In this document: positions 43,400 to 52,020 of the stretch, in pieces
Numbering within the stretch: position 1 is the first letter of the stretch
Layout of the letters: each line of letters starts with the position of its first letter
DNA from: Casp-actino8 sp039800005
Lineage (GTDB): Bacteria; Actinomycetota; Acidimicrobiia; Acidimicrobiales; Ilumatobacteraceae
Assembly (NCBI GenBank): GCA_039800005.1
Contig: JBDLRN010000066.1
Coordinates: 53,501-117,500 of the forward strand
Length of the DNA stretch: 64,000 bases
Direction: 5' to 3'
The notes under the pieces: model-generated
Told to the model about the DNA's origin: nothing
Seen by the model: the letters and a program-made list of their open reading frames with translations, nothing else
Databases searched by the model: none
Program-made: the position numbers and the translations under genes

Positions 43400-44571
43400 G
43401 AGCCGAGGATCTCCATCATCTGACCGACGTCTTTGTCGCCGCGGCCGGAGAGGTTCATGAGGACCGTCTGCCCCTGCATCGACGGCGAGGCCCGCACGAT
43501 CCAAGCCAGGGCGTGAGCGCACTCGAGAGCGGGAATGATGCCCTCGGTGCGAGCCATCAATTGGAACGCAGCGATGACCTCGTCGTCGGTGACCGTTGGG
43601 TATTCGGCGCGTCCGATCGATGCCAAGTACGAATGCTCGGGGCCGACACCCGGGTAATCGAGACCGGCCGAGATCGAGTGGGCTTCCTGCACCTGCCCGT
43701 ACTCGTCCTGCATCAGGTAACTCCGCATGCCGTGTACCACACCGGGCTGGCCACGACCGACCGCCGCGCCACCCGCTGGTTCGACGCCGACCAGACGCGC
43801 CTCGGTGTCGACGAATCCGGAGAAGATCCCGATGGCGTTCGATCCGCCGCCCACGCACGCCACGACGACATCGGGGTCGGATCCGTACCGGTCACGGCAC
43901 TGTTCACGCGCCTCGTCACCGATGACCCGATGGAACTCGCGCACCATCCACGGATACGGATGCGGACCCATGACCGAACCGAGGCAGTAGTGAGTCGACT
44001 CCACCGTCGCCACCCAGTCGCGCATCGCCTCGTTGACGGCGTCTTTCAACGTGCGACTGCCGCTGTGCACCGCTTCGACTTCGGCGCCGAGCAACTTCAT
44101 GCGAAACACGTTGAGGGCTTGTCGCTCGACGTCGACGGCACCCATGTACACCTTGCACTCCAGACCGAGCAGCGCCGCGGCCGTCGCCGACGCGACACCG
44201 TGTTGACCGGCCCCGGTCTCGGCAACGATCCGCTTCTTGCCCATGCGCTTGGCGAGGAGGGCCTGACCCAGGACGTTGTTGATCTTGTGGGACCCGGTGT
44301 GATTGAGATCCTCTCGCTTCAGAACCAGCCGAATTCCCAATTGGGCACCGAGTTGACGACATTCGGTGAGGATCGACGGGCGTCCGGCGTACTCCCGCAG
44401 GGTGGCGTCGAGTTCACCTCGGAACACGGGGTCGGCCCACGCGGCGCGGAACGACGCCTCCAATTCCTGACAGGCCGGAACCAGCGTCTCGGGCACGAAA
44501 CGGCCTCCGAATTCACCGAACCGACCCGCTTCGGTTGGTTCACCCATGATGGACGTCATCGGAGGGGTCAT
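43396..44571 (-). CDS. trpB: Tryptophan synthase beta chain
   Basis: 391 aa PLP enzyme joining indole and serine. FGEFGGRFVPETL, the PLP Lys in NHTGSHKINN, ETGAGQHGVA and the phosphate loop GGGSNAIG are present. AGGAG lies 4 nt before the first ATG. A 117-nt spacer with a strong hairpin separates it from trpF. Confidence 0.96.
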   Translation of the reverse strand: MTPPMTSIMGEPTEAGRFGEFGGRFVPETLVPACQELEASFRAAWADPVFRGELDATLREYAGRPSILTECRQLGAQLGIRLVLKREDLNHTGSHKINNVLGQALLAKRMGKKRIVAETGAGQHGVASATAAALLGLECKVYMGAVDVERQALNVFRMKLLGAEVEAVHSGSRTLKDAVNEAMRDWVATVESTHYCLGSVMGPHPYPWMVREFHRVIGDEAREQCRDRYGSDPDVVVACVGGGSNAIGIFSGFVDTEARLVGVEPAGGAAVGRGQPGVVHGMRSYLMQDEYGQVQEAHSISAGLDYPGVGPEHSYLASIGRAEYPTVTDDEVIAAFQLMARTEGIIPALECAHALAWIVRASPSMQGQTVLMNLSGRGDKDVGQMMEILGS

Positions 44572-44653
44572 GACTCTCCTTCGTCGGAACGGACTGAAGT
44601 CGTGGACACCCCGTCATGTTCGCACTTGACGAGCCGGAACCCTCAGTCGATTG

Positions 44654-44687
44654 CGCGGCCGCCGAGTGATCTCGGTAACGGGCCGCG
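44654..44687 (-). terminator. Two-part hairpin between trpF and trpB
   Basis: Outer stem CGCGGCC/GGCCGCG (7 bp) encloses inner stem CCGAG-TGAT-CTCGG (5 bp). It begins 2 nt beyond the trpF stop codon. There is no T-tract on the minus strand, so it may slow or protect the transcript rather than end it. Confidence 0.55.
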
Positions 44688-44688
44688 G

Positions 44689-45342
44689 TTACTCATCGAG
44701 CCAGTCGTACGGTGGTTCGTCGGCGGTCTCGTACGGAACCGGCGCGGCCGCTCGGGCTCGTGCCACGAAATGACGCACCTTGACCGGATCCTTGCGGCCC
44801 GGCGCGCTCTCGACACCAGAGCTGACGTCGACTCCCCAGGGACGCACGGCTTCGACGGCGGCGGCCACGTTGTCGGGATGCAGTCCCCCGGCCAGAACCA
44901 GTCTCAACCCCCCGGGAATCGCGTCGACCAAGGACCAGTCGAAGACCTTGCCCGATCCGGGCTCCGGCGCGTCGACGATGATGAGATCGGTTCCGAACTG
45001 ATCGGCACGCGTCGCTTCGGGCGATCCGGCGCTCACCGCCTTGAAGATCCAACGCACGTTCTCGCTGAGTTGGGCCACGTGTCGAGCCGTCTCGCGTCCG
45101 TGCAACTGAACGGCCTTGACTCCCGACCGGGACGCCATGTCGAAGACTCGGTCCGGGTGCTCGTCGCGGAACACGCCGACCGTCAGGATCTCGGGCGGGA
45201 GTCGACGCGTGATGTCGTAGACGGTCTGCACCGAGACCTGACGCGGAGAGGGAGCGAACACGAATCCGACCGCGTCGGCTCCCATGGCAACCGACAGCAA
45301 CGCGTCGTCTTCGTTGGTGATGCCGCAAATCTTGACGAACAC
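44689..45342 (-). CDS. trpF: Phosphoribosylanthranilate isomerase
   Basis: 217 aa TIM barrel. FVKICGITN (catalytic Cys), GFVFAPSPRQV, VFRDEHPD, VQLHGRE, and VLAGGLHPDNV with VDVSSGVESAPGRKD are the family's motifs. GTG start with TACCGT (45349-45354) 6 nt upstream, so it can start a transcript of its own 62 nt after trpC. Its end carries a family-untypical acidic tail (YETADEPPYDWLDE). Confidence 0.95.
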   Translation of the reverse strand: MFVKICGITNEDDALLSVAMGADAVGFVFAPSPRQVSVQTVYDITRRLPPEILTVGVFRDEHPDRVFDMASRSGVKAVQLHGRETARHVAQLSENVRWIFKAVSAGSPEATRADQFGTDLIIVDAPEPGSGKVFDWSLVDAIPGGLRLVLAGGLHPDNVAAAVEAVRPWGVDVSSGVESAPGRKDPVKVRHFVARARAAAPVPYETADEPPYDWLDE

Positions 45343-45404
45343 GCCGTCACGGTACCGAATGTTCGGCTTCGTTGGGAGCGAGGTCGGCGATGGGTGACCG
45401 AACC

Positions 45405-46193
45405 TCAGACCGAGCGAAGACGGCGCACGGCCTCGCCCGGATCGACCGAGGTGACCAGGGACTCTCCCACCAACACCGCGTGATAACCGGCCTTTTTGAG
45501 TTCGCGAGCGTCGTCCGGGCCGCGCACACCACTCTCGGCCACCTTGACCACGTCGTCGGGAATGCGACCCGCCATGCGAACTGCCCGCTGGTGATCGACT
45601 TCGAAGGTCACCAGGTCGCGTTGGTTGACTCCGATCAGCGTGGCGCCGGCCGCCAAGGCCACTTCGAGTTCCGCCTCGTCGTGGATCTCCACCAGCGCAT
45701 CCAATCCGGCCTCGTCAGCGATGCGATGGAAGGCGATCAGTTCGTCGGAACTCAAGGCGGCGGCGATCAGCAGAACACAATCTGCACCCATCAGCCGGGC
45801 GTCGAGCACGTCGCGAGCGTCGACCGTGAAGTCCTTGCGGAGCACGGGAACGTCGACGGCCGCGCGGGCCGCCTGCAGATCGCCGATCGACCCGCCGAAG
45901 TGGATCTCGTCGGTGAGCACCGACAGACACGATGCGCCTCCGTCCACGTAACGACGGGCCAGATCAGCCGGATCGAGATCGGAGTTCAGGTCACCCTTCG
46001 ACGGCGAACGGCGCTTGATCTCGCTGATGACAGCCAAACCATCGACGGCGTCGCGTCGGAGACGGTCGCGAAATCCGCGAGCGGGCGCAAGGGCCGAGAT
46101 CGACCCGCTCATCGCGCCGAGATCACGCCGGTCGTCGGCCGCACGTCGCCGATGGACGGCGAGGATGCCGTCGAGGTACGTGCGGCGCGACAC
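45405..46193 (-). CDS. trpC: Indole-3-glycerol-phosphate synthase
   Basis: 262 aa. VISEIKRRSPSKGDL (catalytic Glu and Lys), VLTDEIHFGGS, VLRKDFTVD, LVEIHDEAEL, GVNQRDL and VAESGV are visible. The GTG start is 3 nt after the preceding ABM gene. Order trpC, trpF, trpB, trpA on one strand; trpE, trpG and trpD are not in the window. Confidence 0.95.
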   Translation of the reverse strand: MSRRTYLDGILAVHRRRAADDRRDLGAMSGSISALAPARGFRDRLRRDAVDGLAVISEIKRRSPSKGDLNSDLDPADLARRYVDGGASCLSVLTDEIHFGGSIGDLQAARAAVDVPVLRKDFTVDARDVLDARLMGADCVLLIAAALSSDELIAFHRIADEAGLDALVEIHDEAELEVALAAGATLIGVNQRDLVTFEVDHQRAVRMAGRIPDDVVKVAESGVRGPDDARELKKAGYHAVLVGESLVTSVDPGEAVRRLRSV

Positions 46194-46196
46194 GAA

Positions 46197-46502
46197 TCAG
46201 GCGCCCTTACCGCCGAGAGGCGACAGGAAATTGAGTTCCGGGGCGCCACCGAGGAAGGGCCCGATGGCCGGCCCGAGGGCCTTGAAGGCCTCCGACCCCA
46301 TGTGTTCGGTGAGGGCGTCATTGCTCTCGTACATCTCGTACATGAACAAGGCGTTCTCGTCCTTGGCGTCGGCATGCAGGATGTAATAGATCGTGCCCTG
46401 CTCCCCTTTGGCCGTCTCGAGCGCTGTTTCGAGGGCTTTGGCCAGTTCGTCCCGCTTGCCCGGCGCGGCCGGAATCTTCGCCCACACTGCGACTCGTGCC
46501 AT
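46197..46502 (-). CDS. ABM-domain protein, putative quinol monooxygenase
   Basis: 101 aa dimeric alpha-beta barrel of the antibiotic-biosynthesis monooxygenase type: VAVWAKIPAAPGKRDELAKAL at the start, GTIYYILHADAKDENALFMYEMYES in the middle, and a C-terminal FLSPLGGKG. Members such as YgiN oxidise quinols, but many have no known substrate. AGGGG lies 5 nt before the ATG. It sits 3 nt before trpC and is probably read with it. Confidence 0.82.
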   Translation of the reverse strand: MARVAVWAKIPAAPGKRDELAKALETALETAKGEQGTIYYILHADAKDENALFMYEMYESNDALTEHMGSEAFKALGPAIGPFLGGAPELNFLSPLGGKGA

Positions 46503-46585
46503 CACTTCCCCTTTCGACGGGGCCGACGGCCCCTGGTCATCGCCCACGGTAGACCGTCGACTCGATGCCACAGGACTCCACGCGC

Positions 46586-47896
46586 TCAGAAGCCGAGACG
46601 ACTCCGGAGATGACCCTCGAGTTCGGCGATCGGCACTCGGGTCTGCTCGGTCGTGTCGCGGTCACGGACCGTGACCGCGCCGTCCTCGAGACTGTCGAAG
46701 TCGACGGTGACGCACAACGGGGTACCGATCTCGTCCTGGCGGCGATAACGCCGACCGATCGACTGGGTGTCGTCGTAATCGACCATGTAGCGCTCCGACA
46801 ACGAGGCGTACACCTGACGAGCCAGCGGAGTGAGATTCTCCTTCTTGCTGAGCGGAAGCACCGCCACCTTGTACGGAGCGAGTCGCGGATGCAGCCGCAG
46901 AACCGTCCGCACTTCGCCTCCGACCTCGTCCTCTTCGTACGCGGCGAGCAGGAACGCCGCCATGGCACGGTTGACTCCGGCCGCCGGCTCGATCACGAAC
47001 GGCACGTAGCGCTCGTTGGTCGCCTGGTCGAAGTAGTCGAGTTTCTGCCCCGAGTGTGACGCGTGCTGATTGAGATCGAAATTGGTGCGCTGCGCGATGC
47101 CCTCGAGCTCGCCCCAACCCCATGGGTACATGAACTCCACGTCGGCCGTACCGGTCGAATAATGACTGAGTTCGTCGGCGTCATGAGCGCGCAGGCGCAG
47201 CATGTCGGCCGGGATGCCGAGATCGACGTACCACTGCAGACGAGTGCGGCACCAGTACTCGTACCACGTCGGGCCCTCCGAGGGTGGCACGAAGAACTCC
47301 AACTCCATCTGTTCGAATTCGCGAGTGCGGAAGATGAAGTTTCCGGGCGTGATCTCGTTGCGGAAACTCTTGCCCACCTGAGCGATTCCGAACGGAGGCT
47401 TCTTGCGGCTGGTCTGCAGGACGTTGGCGAAGTTGACGAACATGCCCTGCGCGGTCTCCGGGCGAAGGTACACCTCGGCACCCGAACCCTCGACCGGACC
47501 GGCATAGGTCTTGAACATCAGATTGAAGGCGCGAGCTTCGGTGAGCGAACCCTGGGCACCACATCCCGGACACACCTCACGGTTCTCGAGGTGATCCTCA
47601 CGGAACCGCTGCTTGCACTTGCGACAGTCGACCAACGGATCGCTGAAGTTGGCCAGGTGGCCACTCGCCTCGAAGACCTGGGGCGGTCCGAGGATCGCCG
47701 CGTCGATCAACACCACGTCGTCGCGCTTTTGAACCATGTCGCGGATCCAGGCCTCGCGCACGTTGCGCAACATGAGCGAACCGAGCGGACCGTAGTCGTA
47801 GCTGGAGCGAAAGCCGCCGTAGATCTCGGCCGAGGGATACACGAACCCGCGGCGCTTGCAGAGATTGACGATCTGGTCGAGGTCGGACGCTGGCAT
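46586..47896 (-). CDS. glyS: Glycyl-tRNA synthetase, single-chain type
   Basis: 436 aa class II synthetase of the homodimeric form used by actinobacteria and eukaryotes. KRRGFVYPSAEIYGG, zinc-binding CRKCKQRF...CPGCGAQG, YLRPETAQGMFVNF (motif 2 region), GIAQVGKSFRNEITPG, and FREFEQMELEFF-type sequence, plus an anticodon-binding C-terminal domain. TAGCCT (47905-47910) lies 8 nt before the ATG, so no room exists for a T-box leader. Confidence 0.96.
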   Translation of the reverse strand: MPASDLDQIVNLCKRRGFVYPSAEIYGGFRSSYDYGPLGSLMLRNVREAWIRDMVQKRDDVVLIDAAILGPPQVFEASGHLANFSDPLVDCRKCKQRFREDHLENREVCPGCGAQGSLTEARAFNLMFKTYAGPVEGSGAEVYLRPETAQGMFVNFANVLQTSRKKPPFGIAQVGKSFRNEITPGNFIFRTREFEQMELEFFVPPSEGPTWYEYWCRTRLQWYVDLGIPADMLRLRAHDADELSHYSTGTADVEFMYPWGWGELEGIAQRTNFDLNQHASHSGQKLDYFDQATNERYVPFVIEPAAGVNRAMAAFLLAAYEEDEVGGEVRTVLRLHPRLAPYKVAVLPLSKKENLTPLARQVYASLSERYMVDYDDTQSIGRRYRRQDEIGTPLCVTVDFDSLEDGAVTVRDRDTTEQTRVPIAELEGHLRSRLGF

Positions 47897-47959
47897 GGCT
47901 CTCCAGGCTACGGGATCGATCGCCGTTCACCGGAGTTCGTGTCTTGACCTCGCCGATCG

Positions 47960-48730
47960 TCAGCCTCCATCGGAGCGTTCGAAGATGCCGAGCGACCGAA
48001 GTCGGCGTTCGACATGGGCTTCGAAGGCTCGCGTGGCCAGTTCGGCGACCTCGTTGACCACCGGATCGCCCAGTCGCTGACCGCCCGGCTCGTACGCCGC
48101 GTCGAGAACGGCACCGAGTCGACCACCGAGCATGTCGCGCAGCAGCGCCAGGCCTCCCGCGCTGATGGTGCCACCGGTTCGACACGAACGACACTGAACT
48201 CCCCCGCGCACCGAATCGAAGGCCACGAACGGAGCGTCGGCCGACTCGGCAGCACCGCATCCGACACACCGATCGAGTTCGGGCCGGACGCCCTCAGCGG
48301 CCAACAACTTCCAGAGAAAGGCCGGCACCACCAGTGGCGACGGTTTGTCGATCAGGGTGCGGCGCACACCGACCAACATGCGAAAGGTCTGAGGAACGGG
48401 TTCCAGATCGGGGACCAACCGATCGACGGCTTCGAGAACTGCACTGGCCTCGGTCATCACGTCGAGGTCTCCGTACAGGCCGGTCGATGCGTCGATCGTC
48501 TCGACCTGACTCACGACGTCGAGATTGGTCCCTCGGTGGAACTGCACGTTGACGTGCGAGAGCGGTTCGAGGCGACCCCCGAAGCGAGAACGGGTCTTAC
48601 GGATCCCCTTGGCGACCGCTCGCACCTTGCCGTGATTCTCGGTGAGGAACACCACGATCCGGTCGGATTCACCGAGACGGTACGTACGCAACACGATGGC
48701 CGCGTCCCGATACAGACGAGACGCCATCAC
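47960..48730 (-). CDS. recO: DNA repair protein RecO
   Basis: 256 aa. N-terminal OB fold (DAAIVLRTYRLGESDRIVVF, GIRKTRSRFGG), a helical core, and the zinc site CVGCG...CRSC. RecO loads RecA with RecR. A GTG at 48730 overlaps the stop of the preceding gene (GTGA); the ATG at 48727 is the alternative. It is read with the prenyltransferase-like gene, where many actinobacteria have recO next to uppS. Confidence 0.94.
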   Translation of the reverse strand: MMASRLYRDAAIVLRTYRLGESDRIVVFLTENHGKVRAVAKGIRKTRSRFGGRLEPLSHVNVQFHRGTNLDVVSQVETIDASTGLYGDLDVMTEASAVLEAVDRLVPDLEPVPQTFRMLVGVRRTLIDKPSPLVVPAFLWKLLAAEGVRPELDRCVGCGAAESADAPFVAFDSVRGGVQCRSCRTGGTISAGGLALLRDMLGGRLGAVLDAAYEPGGQRLGDPVVNEVAELATRAFEAHVERRLRSLGIFERSDGG

Positions 48731-49350
48731 TCGCCGACGCCATCGCCGGAGGGCGGTTCGTCACCCAGACCACCGAAACGACGGTGACGGGTACGAAACT
48801 CTTTCATGGAGATGCGCAGATCATCGGCGGTGAAGTCGGACCACGTCCGATCGATGTCGACGAGTTCGGCGTAGGCGAGCTCCCAGATCAGAGCCTTCGG
48901 CAAGCGACCAGAGTCTCCGACAACGGCGACCACGTCGGGGTCGCCACTCGACCCGGTGAGGGCTCGCCCGAGCGTCTCCTCGGTCAGCGCTTGTCCGGTC
49001 GGCCACGCGTTGACGGTTTCGGCCAAGCGCAATCGACCGTCGGGCTCGCACAGTGCCCGGATCGTCACCCCGTGCGACGTCCACTGGCGCGGCGAGACAC
49101 GAGGCGGCACGGTGCCCCGACCCGACACCGGAAAGATCGTGAGGCCCGCCACTCCTTCCTCGGCGGCCACGCTCGCCAAGGACTCGACCCACCCCTGCCA
49201 CTCCCCGTCGGAACGGGCCACCCAGTCGTCGTCCGAACCGACGCACACGACCATGTGGAGTCCTCGTCGCACGGCTTCTCCTGAACGATGACGGATTCGC
49301 CAACCCAGCCGGCGCCAGAAAGGCACGGAGGGACGAGAGGACGAGGTCAC
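48727..49350 (-). CDS. Degenerate cis-prenyltransferase paralogue, possible non-catalytic subunit
   Basis: 207 aa. The C-terminal third is clearly UppS-like: WELAYAEL (Trp156, Glu162), TWSDFTADDLRISMKEF and the end motif RTRHRRFGG. The catalytic loop normally reading MDGNGRW is GSDDDWV, and the diphosphate motif RTSGExRxSN is VVGDSGRLPK (only Arg149 kept). So it keeps the E213-equivalent and the C-terminal RxG motif but cannot bind substrate diphosphate. GTG start has CACAAT 6 nt upstream. It occupies the uppS position beside recO and is divergent from the catalytic-type uppS. Function as an accessory subunit, analogous to NgBR, is inference. Confidence 0.8.
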   Translation of the reverse strand: MTSSSRPSVPFWRRLGWRIRHRSGEAVRRGLHMVVCVGSDDDWVARSDGEWQGWVESLASVAAEEGVAGLTIFPVSGRGTVPPRVSPRQWTSHGVTIRALCEPDGRLRLAETVNAWPTGQALTEETLGRALTGSSGDPDVVAVVGDSGRLPKALIWELAYAELVDIDRTWSDFTADDLRISMKEFRTRHRRFGGLGDEPPSGDGVGE

Positions 49351-49399
49351 CTGCTCATTGTGACCGGCCGACCACCCCTCGGCCAGTACTCTCGCATCC
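49351..49399. promoter_or_regulatory. Compact divergent promoter of the two prenyltransferase genes
   Basis: Only 49 nt separate the two GTG start codons. CACAAT (49357-49362, minus) serves the left gene and TACTCT (49387-49392, plus) the right gene, each 6-7 nt from its start. The two core promoters must overlap in their upstream parts, so expression of the pair is probably linked. Confidence 0.6.
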
Positions 49400-50065
49400 G
49401 TGCACGTGGCCTGCATCATGGATGGAAACGGCCGCTGGGCACAACGGCGCAACTTGCCGAGAACCGAGGGTCACACCGCCGGTGAAGAGAACTTGGCCGC
49501 GGTCGTGCGCGCCTCGGTCGCTCGAGGTGTCGATTGGTTGACCGTGTTCGGCTTCTCCACCGAGAACTGGATCCGCCCGCGACGCGAAGTGCGTCACATC
49601 CTCGGTCTCCATCGTCGACTGTTCGGTCGAGTCGCCGAACTGAACGAGTTGGGTGTGCGCGTGCAATGGATCGGCCGCCCCTTCGACGACCCGTCGGCAC
49701 GAACGCCGATCTTCGTGCAACGCGCCATCGAAAAGGCCATCACCGACACCCGCCACAACACCAACATGACCCTGACGGTCGCCTTCGACTACGGGAGCCG
49801 CGCCGAGATCGTCGAGGCGGCTCGCCGAGCGCTCCGCTCGGCCCGCCCGATCACCACCGACACCCTCGCCGCCGGTTTGTACCTCCCCGACATGCCACCC
49901 GTCGACGTGATGGTGCGCACGTCCGGCGAACACCGCGTGTCGAACTTCTTGCTGTGGCAGTCCCAGGGAGCACCCACCTTTTACACACCTCACACGTGGC
50001 CCGACTTCACCGCCGACGACCTCGACGCAGCCATCGCTCTGGCGCGCCCCCACGACCTGACTTGA
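49400..50065 (+). CDS. uppS: Undecaprenyl diphosphate synthase-like cis-prenyltransferase, catalytic type
   Basis: 221 aa, about 30 shorter than E. coli UppS. Catalytic loop IMDGNGRW (Asp8), Arg21 and His25, GFSTENW (Glu55), and MVRTSGEHRVSNFLLWQ (Arg173, Arg179, Ser181) are intact. At the position of the metal-binding Glu213 of E. coli it has Pro192, and the chain stops at ALARPHDLT without the RxRRFGG tail. Both missing elements are present in the divergent neighbour. It should make the lipid carrier for peptidoglycan, if active. GTG start, TACTCT 7 nt upstream; followed by dinG. Confidence 0.88.
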   Translation: MHVACIMDGNGRWAQRRNLPRTEGHTAGEENLAAVVRASVARGVDWLTVFGFSTENWIRPRREVRHILGLHRRLFGRVAELNELGVRVQWIGRPFDDPSARTPIFVQRAIEKAITDTRHNTNMTLTVAFDYGSRAEIVEAARRALRSARPITTDTLAAGLYLPDMPPVDVMVRTSGEHRVSNFLLWQSQGAPTFYTPHTWPDFTADDLDAAIALARPHDLT

Positions 50066-50100
50066 CCCCGGACCCAGGATCAGAGGGATACCGTCGGCCC

Positions 50101-52005
50101 GTGGCTTCTCGACCGCTGAACGTTCGCGACCTTCTCGACGTCGCCACCGCCGCGCTCTCCTCGTCCGAGGATCGCCCCGGCCAACGCACCATGGCCGAAG
50201 CGGTGCACACCGCGATCGAGACCGACCGTCACTTGGTCGTACAGGCCGGAACTGGCACCGGCAAGACGCTTGGTTATCTGGTGCCCGTCGTCATGAGCGG
50301 ACGTCGAGCGGTCGTCACCACGGCCACCAAGGCCCTCCAGGATCAGTTGGCCGACAAGGATCTCCCACTCGTCGCCGCGACGGTCGCCGAAACCCTTCAG
50401 CGCGATTTCACCTGGGCGATCCTCAAGGGTCGCCACAACTACGTGTGTCGACAACGCGTCGACGAGATCCTGCGCGGGTCGGCCGAACAACAACTGCGAC
50501 TCGTCGAGAGTTCGGCAACTCTGCGCGACCACGTTCGCCGAGTTGCCGAATGGGCCGAACGGCACGACACCGGCGATCTGGCGGCTCTTCCATTCACCAT
50601 CGATCGAGCCACCGAGTCGGCCGTGACCGTCGGCGCCGACGAGTGTCCAGGAGCTCGACGATGCCCGTTCGGATCGACCTGCTTCGCCGAGACCGCACGT
50701 CTACGCGCCGCCGACGTCGACGTGGTCGTCGTCAACACCCACCTCTACGGATTGAACGTGGCATCCGACGGCGCACTTCTCGGTGAGCACGACGTGGTCG
50801 TGGTCGACGAAGCCCACGGACTCGAGGACATCATCAGCGACTCGGTCGCCCTGTCGTTCTCCCACACGCGGTTCCAGCGACTCGTCGGCGTGATGGGTCG
50901 GATCCTCGACGACGACGTTCTGGCTTCGACGACCAGCCGATTGGGCGACGAGCTCGAGCGTCGCCTGGCGACACGCGCCGACCGACGCCTGACGATCCCC
51001 CTTCCGGACGACCTCGTCGATCTGTTGCTCGACGCCCGACGAGTCCTCGGCGACGTCCTCGATGCACTACGAGCCGTCAAGACCGACGACGAGGACGCCA
51101 ACCAACGCAAATTGCGAGCCCAGCAGGTGGCCACTCGATTCGCCGACGAACTCGACGTGGCGTTGCGGGTCGACGACTCGTTCGTTCCGTTCGTGTCGGG
51201 CAACGACGGAAATCTGCATCTCGACATCGCACCCCTCGACGTCGGTCCCGTACTGGCCACCACCACGTGGTCGAATCGAACCGCGATTCTCACCAGTGCC
51301 ACGATCCCGGCCAATCTCCCGGAGCGCATCGGTCTTCCGACCGACACCTTCGACGTCGTCGACGTGGGAAGTCCGTTCGACTACCCGAACAATGCACTCC
51401 TCTACTGCCCCTCTCACTTCCCGAATCCCAACTCCGATCGCTTCACGAGCGCCGTGCACGACGAGCTGTATCGACTGATCCGCGCGGCTGGCGGACGCAC
51501 GCTCGCCCTCTTCACGAGTTATCGCGCCCTCGATGCGGCGGTCGCCGCACTGCGACCGATACTCGACGTCCCCGTGGTGTCTCAACGCGACTTGTCGCAG
51601 AAGAATCGATTGGTCGAAGCCTTCACCGCGGACGAATCGTCGTGCCTGTTCGCCACCGCCGGGTTCTTCCAAGGGATCGACGTTCCGGGGCGCACCCTGT
51701 CTCTCGTGACCATCGACCGCATCCCGTTCCCCCGACCCGACGACCCGCTCCTGTCGGCTCGCCGCGAACGCCTCGGCGACCGGGCCTTCCACGACATCGA
51801 CCTGCCGCGTGCGGCCACTTCACTCGCTCAAGCGGCTGGGCGACTGATCCGATCGACGACCGATCGGGGTGTGGTCACGGTGTTCGATCCTCGCCTGGCC
51901 ACCGCCGGGTACCGCCGTCACGTGCTCGCCGCGATGCCACCCATGAAACGGACCGTCGATCGCGCCGAAGTCGAGAGCTTCCTCCGCCACATCGTCGAGA
52001 GCTGA
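50101..52005 (+). CDS. dinG: DinG-family ATP-dependent DNA helicase
   Basis: 634 aa superfamily 2 (XPD-like) helicase. Walker A GTGTGKT, DEAH box VVVDEAHGLED, four Cys for an iron-sulphur cluster (one in YVCRQRV, three in DECPGARRCPFGSTCF), and the C-terminal helicase motifs FFQGIDVPG and QAAGRLIRS. GTG start at 50101 with TACCGT (50089-50094) 6 nt upstream; the preceding in-frame codons overlap uppS and are not coding. It likely unwinds replication or repair intermediates such as R-loops. It converges on the response regulator (15 nt gap). Confidence 0.92.
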   Translation: MASRPLNVRDLLDVATAALSSSEDRPGQRTMAEAVHTAIETDRHLVVQAGTGTGKTLGYLVPVVMSGRRAVVTTATKALQDQLADKDLPLVAATVAETLQRDFTWAILKGRHNYVCRQRVDEILRGSAEQQLRLVESSATLRDHVRRVAEWAERHDTGDLAALPFTIDRATESAVTVGADECPGARRCPFGSTCFAETARLRAADVDVVVVNTHLYGLNVASDGALLGEHDVVVVDEAHGLEDIISDSVALSFSHTRFQRLVGVMGRILDDDVLASTTSRLGDELERRLATRADRRLTIPLPDDLVDLLLDARRVLGDVLDALRAVKTDDEDANQRKLRAQQVATRFADELDVALRVDDSFVPFVSGNDGNLHLDIAPLDVGPVLATTTWSNRTAILTSATIPANLPERIGLPTDTFDVVDVGSPFDYPNNALLYCPSHFPNPNSDRFTSAVHDELYRLIRAAGGRTLALFTSYRALDAAVAALRPILDVPVVSQRDLSQKNRLVEAFTADESSCLFATAGFFQGIDVPGRTLSLVTIDRIPFPRPDDPLLSARRERLGDRAFHDIDLPRAATSLAQAAGRLIRSTTDRGVVTVFDPRLATAGYRRHVLAAMPPMKRTVDRAEVESFLRHIVES

Positions 52006-52020
52006 CGCGACGAGTCGGCG

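Noticed and set aside
47897..47925. T-box riboswitch before glyS
   Set aside because: The -10 box is only 8 nt from the start codon, so no leader exists to hold it.
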